From Xylaria sp. FL1777 (taxonomy: Eukaryota; Ascomycota; Sordariomycetes; Xylariales; Xylariaceae), in contig MU400574.1 of assembly GCA_022578965.1 (NCBI GenBank), forward strand, positions 124,001-188,000: 64,000 nucleotides of DNA, given 5' to 3'. Each line of letters starts with the position of its first letter. The stretch's first letter is position 1. Below are positions 54,681 through 64,000 of the stretch, one piece after another. The notes below the pieces were generated by a model. That model was given only the letters and a program-made list of their open reading frames with translations, was not told where the DNA came from and ran no database searches. A program made the translations under genes and the position numbers.

Positions 54681-57600
54681 TGGGGCATCTTTATGCAAAC
54701 TAAACACCGGGAGATGAACTCGGGTCAGAATTAATTTATCATCAAGTGAAGAGACCCTGCCTCGATGATTTAGTTCAGGACCACGGATGAGTGACGATTC
54801 AAGAATTTTTGAGTGGGATTTCGGGATTTCGGAATTCAGGAATTTTCTTCTCTTCATTTTTGAAATAGGTAGGAGAGCGATATTGTTTTCCAAAACGATT
54901 ACCATTAAGGGAACAAATGGTGATATACTGATACCCCCGACTGGTGGTCAAGTTACGAATACAGCTAGATCATCCATCTATGTTTTTGGCTCGGGTTGCG
55001 GCATCAGGGCGTTCCGGATAGGGCATACCAGAGACGGTTTCACTATTCGAATAACGAGACGACCCTTCATTCACCCCTCGGGTCGGGTAGAATTCTACGA
55101 TTTATTTATGAACGAGTTCGAACGGCATCCATATGGATTTCACGGCTAGCAGCAGGAAAAGGAGTAGGGAAAAACTTTATAAAAGGAGTTTTGGGAAGAG
55201 AATCGAAAAAAAAAAGAGTGTGGTCTATTTTTCTTCTAGGAAGAAATACTAGCGAGAGAGAAGATGCTTGCTTGCCTTTTCGGTCGCCTTCCTTTTTTTA
55301 CCCAAACAGCAGATGCTTGGTTATTTATTTTTCTAGTTTATCTCTTCCGTGGGGAAAGGAACAAGGGACTGAAAGCATGCGTGGGATGGGATTGGTGTAT
55401 TTGTTGTGGCGGCTTGTCTGCTGTTGTAGGTATTGGGCACAATAACGAGCGAGAGAAATTTGGATGGACAACACTTTTAGGCTTCCGGCGTATCCTTTTT
55501 CTCTCTCCTTTCTTTATTTTGTGCCGTTGTACTATCTGTTCCTGCCTATATCTCTTTTATTACTCTTCTTGGGAGGAAATGTAATAAATTCGAGAATAGG
55601 CCTTGTCCCTTTTTTTTTTCTTTCTTTAACAAGAGAGACGGCAAATATCCCTATCACATTAAGTAGTATATACGTAGTGGGATGGTTGGTTGGGAATTTT
55701 CCGTATGGGGCTGGTTGGCTGGTTGGTTATGCTTCGTTGTGTACCTTGTCTAGGTAACTAACTCTAGATAAAAACGAGATTAGTAGCTTTAGCGTTGTAG
55801 TGGAGTAGTGCGGAGTATATAAGTTTCTCAAAAGCTTCTCTTCTCTTGCTTAAGCTCGACCATGGCATTACATACTGTATATCCATCCATCTGAGCATCC
55901 CACGCGTTTCCATGTGTATGGAAAAGTATGCTATACTATTTCTACCTGAATGGATTGATTGTATAGACAAAGCCTAGCTTACTCCGACCTTTTAATTTTG
56001 ATGACCCCTCTCCAGATCCCGCTCAGAGCCCGACAACCGGGGTCATCGATCCAGCATGCCTATCCACTTGCTGAATATGACATCCTAGCAAGGGATTTGC
56101 TTTACCTTCACCCCTCGGTTGCTCCCGAGCGATTTGTCTGTCTACGTAGTATACTAACTACATCACGCTCGTTCGTTTACATGGTATTCGGCAAGGTTTC
56201 TGATCTTGCGTTGTTTATGCAGGAGGTAGGGGTAGCGCAACTTTGAAATCTTAGATTCACTTTGATGCAACGCGATTCAATGCCTGAGTTCTGGGCTGAT
56301 CTGGATTGGTACCTAGTCTGGTAAGCTAGGCCTCTTGTTTCTTGCGGAGTTGTGATCGTTTCAATAGATTCTTCATATAGTCGACTTAGTTGCGGTGTTT
56401 TATTAATGGAGAATTGATTAACTATCTATTTTTTTTCTTGTTCGCTTGCCACGGGAGGCTTATATACACTGTATACGTGTATGGTGTATGGAGGTGTACT
56501 AGAGAGCGAAGCGCTAAATTATTCGAGGTAACGGTTGTAGCGCAGTCCAACGTGTACTTTAAGCTTTACTTACTTTGTACCACTCCACCACCTGATGATA
56601 TATGTATACGAAGTACAGTAAGTAGGTAGATGCATGCAGGGAGCACGCCAATGACCGAGTGAGTAAGTGAGCAAGCAAGTGGTTGTCGTAATCCAGGTGC
56701 AGAATAGATTCTAGCAGAGACTCGACTGGTGCACGTTCAGCCAACCGCAATTTGCAGTTTAAGCGACGTTCGTTCTCGATTCGCCTCTTCTTGTCTGGCA
56801 CCGGCATGTTGGACCCCTCACGGTTCACCTCGCCTTATCACCACCCAACGTCCAATTCGCCTCGGATTTTTTTTTTGAATCTCGGTATAGAGCAAGGAGA
56901 GAGGACCAGAATAGTAGAAGGTCACGCGCCATTTTCTTTACTCACCATCCCATCCATCTCGGGCGAATGCCGGAATGTTGTGGAATGTGCAATGGGCCAG
57001 TGTTGACGTAGACAACATCGTGCTACACTCCTTGTTGACGTGGATATGGCGTAGAGCCCTTGTCTGTCCGTGTGCTCGAATTGCACATCCTCCTCCCTTC
57101 TATAGTCCCTCTGCGGACAATTGATGGCCTGTTCACGATGTTTGCGGAATCCGTCCAATAGATGCAGAAAACGTCATTGTTGGCGACGCGAGACTCGACT
57201 TGGCTCGCTCGGCGCATGGAGAGCACACGTAGCGTGCAGCGTAGTGTGGTGTATTCGGGTCAGCAGACGGGCATGGACAGACTAGCCTAGGTACCTTAAG
57301 ACAAAAAGTAAGCTGCGCCAGTTCTCCTCTCTCCTCCTGGATGGTCGCGCGGAGCGAGTGTGCCGCTGTAGTGGACACTAACAACCAGCAGCAGAGGTGC
57401 TGCAGGGTGGGCCGGCTGCAATGCGCAGGATGGTAGGATGAACAGGTGTGTGGTTCGAGCTTCGATGTACCTTCTTGTATCTCCTCCGTGGAATACCTAC
57501 CTTACTTACCTTAGGTAGCTACATCTGTAGGTAGGTACCGAGAGGCATGTGGTGGCATGGCCCAGCGTTCTGAACCGTTTCACGAAAACCGTTTTCCCCA

Positions 57601-60600
57601 CCTTGTCATCCAAATTTTTCGGTTCCCCTCGCAATTCCCTCTCGTACCCAGTCACATCCTTGGTCCTGCAGTTCTGGTTGGTGGTTACTTGCTCAAATCG
57701 AGATGATCCGCATTCGGCGAGAGGAAATGAGAGCGGACAGGCGAAAGGGAGAAAGGAAAGTGGGCTGGCCGCGGAACTCTTTCAACCCAGACCGTATCGG
57801 CCACCATGATAATATGGTAAATCAGATATACAGTATGATGGCTGCAATTGGACTGTCGTCTTGCTGACGGTTGTCAACAAGTGTGGTCGGCACCCGCCCA
57901 TCGTATAGCAATGTTGCCTATTTCCTAGGGCATTGGTAGGTGTAAACGACACCGGTGAACCGACTCAAAAGCCCGAGTCCTTCTGCACACCATGCTGACC
58001 TTCGATGCCGTGCGTGCAGCATTGGCGGCGTGTAGTACAGATACGTATCAAGTGCACTCACTATATTTATAGTGGGTGGGGGCTCGCTGTTGTTGAACAC
58101 TGGGTTCATGTATGTTGGTATCCTGTACCTACACAGCCGGACCAGCGCGAACTGTACATCTGCATGCAGTGTTGTACATGGAAGAGAGCTTGGGAAAAGC
58201 TTGGTGGCTGGTAGGTACTGTAGGTATCGCGCACGACCTGTCCTATTCGGCCGGGCGAAAGAGCGCGTGTATTCTTGGCTGGCATCGTCGTCCGTCTAGC
58301 CCTTTCCTTCCTTCTCTTTCTCACATTCCACTCCGTGTTGAGCCGCTCTATCACATGAGCTGTCTTGGCAACAAGGACACCATTGTCTGGTTTGGCGTAT
58401 TCCGGTGTACTTCTACCGCCTGCCTAGTCGAGATAGCGAGAGGTACGCCAAGCTTAGTCGGCCGCCCGTTATGCATAGTCTAACTGTGGCCTGAGTAATG
58501 CATACATCAACTACCGTTTGACGAGTGGTAGGAATCCATTGAGTCTCGTGGCAGTCTCACCCCGGACTGGATAAGGCTTCGATCCGGAACACCGAAAGCC
58601 CATGATGATAAGTAAAGTAAATTGATTGTTATGGTTTGATGAGAGATAGGTAAGACTCTATACCCAAGCACTAGCTTTTTGGCTTAGAGAAGGGAGGACA
58701 ATAGTAATAGGCGATAATAAGTAGTAGGAAACTATCTCGACCGCCGTGTATCATTTTACCTGTAGCCACGGCCGTGTTAGTCACTCCGAAGTGGGAGAGC
58801 CCGAGCTAGACAAAGGAGATTTGAGATGGACGATAGACAGTTAGATAGGGAGAGATGTTTTGTGCAGATTGGGGGAGAGAGAGGCGCCTGGCTGTATTTG
58901 TACCTGGGATTCTGTCTGGGAGTTCCTTATCTCTGGTTCGGTGGTCCGCCAAAATAACATATCATTCGGTGGTGAGAGATAAGCAATACTCATTATCAAC
59001 AAAAATCAAATCGAAATCCCTCGCGTCCGAGCAAGACGTCACATCACCCCACGGTTTAGGTTTAAGTATTGATTATGCAACATCTGTCTCTTTTGACCCT
59101 TATTCAGTTGTGTATAAGTACAACAAGTTCTCTCTCTCTCCTTCTCTCTTCTAGTAGGGTTCATTCTATCTTTCATGTGTATATACAATAAAGCAAAGCG
59201 ATATATCCAGTCAGCGTCTGTGTCCATTGTGTACTATTAAGGTACATGGCATAGCTTTAGGAGGCAAGCTCATGCACCGAGATACCAGTATACGTCACTG
59301 TTGCGATATCTAGGTCCTTAATGCGGATAGTTAATATCTCAGACGGGTAATCCCTGACCAATGCTATCAGTCCTTGATATCTAGTAATATGCAAGTCATC
59401 AATTGTTCCTGCATGTTACCTATACTAGTTTGCCTCGTGGTTATCCTCCAAGTCGGATAAGAAAACAGCCTTCCATAGAGCGTTCTAGTTAAAAGCCTAT
59501 GTCTAATCAAGACTATAGAGTGATAATCCAACTCGGTAACCTATACGGAACTATCGAATTGGTTATAGAATTGGAGTCTGCATCGCGGATCTTCTCGTCT
59601 TGTTGGTCGTAGGAGGGTGTAACCATTGATGTCAACGAACGCTTGCTTATCATATCGTTATCGTGCGTCAGCGACGATAGAATATATTTCATATGCATTG
59701 TATGATAAATATAAATATCATGATTCCCAAATAAGTATATTGATATGAAACGAATATAAAGTGATGATGTTCAGGGAACATCTACTGTGCTTCTGTTGAT
59801 TGACCTGGATGTTATGGTATAAATAGGTTGTTGATTTGCGCCTTCCTACGAGTTCCTAGCGTAGCTCTCTTGGAATTAGAGTAGATGAGATGTCTACCAT
59901 ATCGTTATTTCAAGTCTCTTTCTTTTGACTATAGTTCAGCACGAGCTGGAGAAATTATATATCAACAATTAATACCCAGCTATCTGACTCGACATGCTTG
60001 CTAAGACAGCTGGGTTGGCGCTAGAGATGACATCACCGCTAGGAGCTGGTGATATACATCGTGCGGTTACCTATTCCTAACGGCCAAGAGACTCCTATTT
60101 CATAAAAGCTACATTGCATGGTGTACATACTGCAGGAAATAGTACCTCGTTGAGCAGGTCGCCGATTAAACGTGCTGACTGGAGTCGAGAGAGTTATACA
60201 AGAAGGACTCAAGGTATCAACCTACCTACATGCATCCAGGTCTTTCAGCATCTCAACTTCTATCGCGTATGGGGTGGGCACGTTATTCTGTGACTGTCGA
60301 TGGCCATTCTAGTCTACGTATTTGTTACATTCTCGAGCTTCTCTGTCTCGCTGTTTTGGCTATTTAAGAGGTGGTAGTTAGCGAAGACCAAGTAATAATA
60401 ATACCTAAGCTCAAGACAGAAGCCGGCCAGCTGTTGGTGTTTGGAAAGTTTAACTAAGGTTCCATCCATGTACTTAGTAGATAGTAGATAGGGAGATAGG
60501 GAGTCGGGGGCCAAGGTTGGGCATTGACCGTACCTAGGAGTTTATAGCTACTTAGCTATAGCTGGCCTATAGAGACGTTGAGAACTACCTAGTCCAGCAT

Positions 60601-61283
60601 GACAACAGTAGTTAAGGTATATCTCCATCCCAAATTCCTAGGAGGTGGTCTAAGTAAACCGTATATACGGTTGCATAACGATTGCAGGATTTCGAAGGTG
60701 CAGGCACTATCTGACTGTCCCCAAAGCTTATCAGCTCGAGCCCCACCATGAGGTCTGATGAGTCAGCGGCGCACTAACCAGCTCTTGAAAAAAAAAGCAG
60801 ACAGGCAAATCAAAACTCGAGAAAAGCTGCCTCACCAGCTCCAGAGCTTTGCTGCAACAGTGCCTAGGTAGTATAGGTATACCTAGCCCCGCCCCACCCC
60901 ACTGCCCGCTCGGCACTGCCAAAACATTTTCCGATTCCGCCTAAGCGACTGAACACAGCAGTGTGTCCAGCGCACTATCTAGGTGCAGGGAAGCAGGCAG
61001 AAGGTTCGTGCGCAAAACTGGTGCGCACTGAACTTGCGAACTTGCACCCTCGCGCACACACACGAACCAGCCCACCCGGTTGCCTCGATCAACACCAGCA
61101 CCACGTCCTGTCCATCCCACCCGAGGCCCAGGACAGACTCCCAACGCCTTACTTTCTTCTTCTTCTGGGATATGACCTGCTAGGCCGTATCCTTTTCCCC
61201 TCTGACATCTGCACCGCCAATCTTGGTTCGACTGAGGTCCGTAAAGCTACGCCTTGCTGAAAGGCGAATAAATTGGCGACATC
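54681..61283. other. 6.6-kb gene-free tract
   Basis: The first kilobase is T-rich and is probably 3'-UTR of the bZIP gene. The rest contains only short, unconvincing frames and AT-rich DNA. Palindromic CTACCTTAGGTAG elements lie at 57490-57540 and 58210, with purine-rich repeats near 59130. From about 60900 a C-rich stretch probably marks the Stm1 promoter and leader. No RNA gene was recognised. Confidence 0.5.
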
Positions 61284-62818
61284 ATGTCGGTCGCCTCAAA
61301 GGTGTGTGTGTTTTTGTTGGCCTTTTTTTTTTTGTCGGTTATTGTTATTGTTGTTGTTGTTGTTATTGCATTTCGTGTTTTATACTTTTATTCCTAACTT
61401 ATTTTTCCTTGGTTCTTCTTTGGCCTGAGGGAAGCTGGCAAGCTCCGAATGTCGCCACCGACATCGTCATCGCTACGCCCGATTATATGATGATGGTCGT
61501 GTTACACGTTCAATTGGCGATTGCTTTGCATGTCGCCGGCTTAGGCTAACGTCGTCGTGTCATGATCAGAACCTGTTCGCCCTCCTCGGTACGTCTGTCG
61601 ATGGCCTCCCAAGCCGTTTAGGCCGGGTGAAAATTCTTCTCTGCGCCGACGCCTCCCTCTCACATCAAACACCCACACTAACTTCGGCACCCTTGTTTCT
61701 CTAGGCAATGACGAGGAGGATGACCAGCCGTCTGGCCCTGTGAAGACGGTCGAGAAGACCCTCCCGCGCACCACCAAGCGTAACGTCGAGCCCCAGGCCC
61801 CTTCTAAGCCTGCTGGCACCACTGGCACCCGTCGTACTGGCCCCAGCGGCAACGAGGGAGGTAGGTCATAACAAGAACCTGACAATGTTCTATTTTATTG
61901 TCTGTGACGTGGGCTAAAGACCGTTGCTTACACTTTAGCTTTCCGCGATCGCAATGCCGGCTCCAGCGCCAACCAGCGCAAGCCTACTGATGAGGTTCCC
62001 CGAGGTAGCCAACGTGGTGGCCGTGGCGCCCGGGAACGAGGAGGTGAGTCACCTCCGTAATTGTGTCATGTACTGTTCGTGATCTGACAATCTGGGACAG
62101 GTCGTGGTGGTCGTTTCCCCCGCGATCGTGACGATAGGCATACTAAGGGTCTCGCCACGTAAGATGATACCCCTTTGTCAAATTGCTACGATTCTAATTC
62201 AGGGCTAGTGGCGGATCGGAGAAACAGGCCGCCCAGTCCTGGGGCGCTACCGAAGGCGGTGCCGAGGCCAAGGACGAGCAGGCTGGCGAAGAGATTGCTC
62301 AATCTGAGTTGAAGGAGGCTACTGCTGAGGATGCCGAAGACGTCGCTACCCCGGCCGAGCCCGAGGATAAGCATGTGTCCTACGTCGACTACCTTGCTCA
62401 GCAGGCTGAAAAGAAGCTCGCTCTTGGCGACACCCACGAGATCCGCAAGCCCAACGAAGGCAGCAAGGTCGATAAGAAGTGGGCTAACGCCAAGGCACTC
62501 AGTAAGGATGAAGACGATGATTTCATCTCTGCTACCGGCGGCAAGACCAAGCGTGAGCGCGAGCGCAAAGCCAAGCAACTCGTCGAGATCGACAACCGCT
62601 TTGTCGAGTCTGAACGTCCCCGTGGTGGACGCGGTGGTGGTCGTGGTGGTGCCGGCCGTGGCGGTGCCCGTGGTGATGGCCGTGGACGCGGTGAAGGCCG
62701 TGGTCGCGGCGGTCGAGGTGATTTCCGCGGTGATTTCCGCGGTAGCCGTCCTGCCGGTCGTGAGAACGCCTCTATCAACACCAGCGATGAGAATGCGTTC
62801 CCTAGTTTGGGCGCTTAG
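61284..62818 (+). CDS. stm1: Stm1/HABP4-family RGG-box ribosome-associated protein
   Basis: I assembled six exons: 61284-61301, 61570-61588, 61705-61860, 61939-62043, 62101-62158 and 62203-62818, giving 323 residues. The 18-nt and 19-nt exons encode MSVASK|NLFALLG, the conserved start of Stm1-like proteins, followed by NDEEDDQPSG. The middle has RGG-type repeats (SQRGGRGARERG, GRGGRFPRDRD). A conserved block (VSYVDYLAQQAEKK) belongs to the HABP4/PAI-RBP1 family region. The C-terminus is a long RGG box (about 255-300) ending in NAFPSLGA. Yeast Stm1 sits in the mRNA channel of idle 80S ribosomes and protects them during starvation under TORC1 control; this is the likely role. Splice phases agree throughout; intron 5 is only 44 bp and intron 1 is 268 bp. 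Confidence 0.93.
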
Positions 62819-63657
62819 ACGCTAGTTCATGATCGACGAGAGGCCATAGCGGACTTGGCCTGTGTAGCGCATGGCGATGGTTATGTTCATACGGCACAAG
62901 TTTCCAAATCCTCATTTTATCACAGAGCCCACTAGTCTGGTCATTTGGACCGACAACCCAGATCCTTCTGAAGATGAGCTCTTTAAAAACTCATTCTATC
63001 TCGGGCAACAGTTTTCCGAATCCCCCAAAAGTTACTTTCATATCCAAGCATAGGAGTGCAAAATGGCTGGTTGCTTTGCTTGGACGTGAGGTAAATTACG
63101 GCAGCCATTTTCATTGACATTGTACTGGTAGAGATTTCGGCCTGCCCCAAATGCTAATTCTAGTTATATCTCCCTGTCCCCTATGGTAGCCGTGACATGA
63201 GTACCTGTGTCTCACCGTCAGTCCGACATGGTTCTCCTGCTTGTATGAGCTCTGAGGCCCAGCCATTCTCAAAGGAATTGTGTTGTAACAATATAAATGC
63301 AAAACAGCCAGTCAACTGTAAACAGCGAATCTGTTCATATTCAAGGGAGTTATGACTTCGTACCTTTGTGTGTAGTGGTGCTTATCTTCCACAAAAGGAT
63401 TGTCTACTGACCTTCAACTTACTCTTTGTCAGATCTTTAATTTCCCTTATTATGCGGCCCTTGTCTTGCTGTATATCCCGATTTGATGCGGTACTTAAAT
63501 ACATCATTTGGTCCCCTAGCCTTGACTGAGAAGTCAATATATTATATTCGAGTGAATTTATTACGAAAACTCCACGTTAGATTGTCCTCGTGTGGTTTAG
63601 GTCTATACCCTTGTTTTTCAATCGTTTCCGAGCGCAACAACCTTCTAGTCTATTGCA
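62819..63657. other. Intergenic after stm1
   Basis: Probably the 3'-UTR of stm1 and the upstream region of the right-edge frame. Nothing else is supported. Confidence 0.45.
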
Positions 63658-64000
63658 ATGTCTTTATCGACTAAGCCTATAAAGCCCCCACTTCACGCAA
63701 CTAATAGCTGGGTCATAAGCCACGCACGCGACCTCATCGATTACGACGGATACGGTGGTTTTGAGCAGTGGCTTGATAGGACAGACAGTAATGTCAGCGA
63801 GAACACCGAAGGGGACGCCGGTAAGTCGGCCTGCTTGCAAATATGCTCGAGCAGCGATCTCCGGGCAACCAGCCATCCCGCTGGTGTATTGGAAGACTAT
63901 GACCCGGATTGTAGCCTTCTCTCACAGAAGACTATTGTCGAGACCCTTGAAACCGTTGCGGCGGAGATGGAGGCAAGTTACCAGCCGGATAACCCCCCAA
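63658..64000 (+). CDS. Unrecognised open frame running off the right edge
   Basis: ATG 63658 opens a plus-strand frame of 114 codons with no stop before the window ends. The sequence (MSLSTKPIKPPLHATNSWVI, then ARDLIDYDGYGGFEQWLD, later SQKTIVETLETVAAEMEASY) has the even composition and helical segments of a real protein. I recognise no domain. A GGTAAGT at about 63819 could be a donor, so the reading after that point is less sure. The upstream context GCAATG is acceptable. Confidence 0.5.
   Translation, partial: MSLSTKPIKPPLHATNSWVISHARDLIDYDGYGGFEQWLDRTDSNVSENTEGDAGKSACLQICSSSDLRATSHPAGVLEDYDPDCSLLSQKTIVETLETVAAEMEASYQPDNPP

Noticed and set aside
1..64000. CRISPR arrays, bacterial operons, rRNA genes
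   Set aside because: No regularly spaced repeats of the right form and no rRNA sequence were seen; the gene structure is eukaryotic throughout.

Overview
The window looks like nuclear DNA of a filamentous ascomycete (Pezizomycotina, probably Sordariomycetes). The genes carry short introns of about 44-268 bp with GTRNGT donors, CTRAC-like branch sites and YAG acceptors. Conserved genes are separated by long gene-poor stretches rich in a TAGGTACCTA / CCTAGGTAGG palindrome family. Proteins are typical of moulds: an M14 carboxypeptidase, a HET-domain relic, an ADF-H protein with a long disordered tail, an FAD monooxygenase and an EHN-type epoxide hydrolase. The order-level placement is inference.

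Layout. 0-6.5 kb holds the 5' part of a secreted M14 carboxypeptidase (-), mitofusin Fzo1 (-) and the ESCRT-III subunit Vps2/Did4 (+). 10-12 kb holds a Ptc1-type PP2C phosphatase (+). 12-20 kb has no intact gene and only coding-like relics. 20-24.2 kb holds an ADF-H actin-binding protein (+). 25.8-30.2 kb is an accessory stretch: a small acidic protein, a 49-bp tandem duplication, a minus-strand gene with three in-frame stops, a 39-bp triplicated repeat and a decayed HET gene. 30.7-36.5 kb holds a small membrane protein (+), a LIM-domain protein broken by two in-frame TAG codons (-) and a large basic, disordered protein (-). 38-46.5 kb holds the epoxide hydrolase (+), a 2OG-Fe(II) dioxygenase (-) and the FAD monooxygenase (+). 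46.5-53.2 kb is gene-free and contains a diverged repeat pair. 53.2-54.7 kb holds a bZIP factor with a GC-AG intron. 61.3-62.8 kb holds an Stm1/HABP4-type RGG protein. An unrecognised open frame runs off the right edge.

Most genes are independent housekeeping genes (mitochondrial fusion, endosomal sorting, stress-MAPK dephosphorylation, cortical actin, ribosome association). There is no clear gene cluster; the two oxidative genes and the epoxide hydrolase are too far apart and too mixed in orientation to argue for a biosynthetic cluster.

The observation most worth following is the LIM gene. One frame of 653 codons is interrupted only by two TAG triplets, one of them inside a C-x2-C zinc knuckle. 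This suggests A-to-I mRNA editing (UAG to UGG, known in Sordariomycetes during sexual development), readthrough, or very recent decay. All gene models with introns were built by hand from splice signals and reading-frame continuity; no alignment or database search was run.
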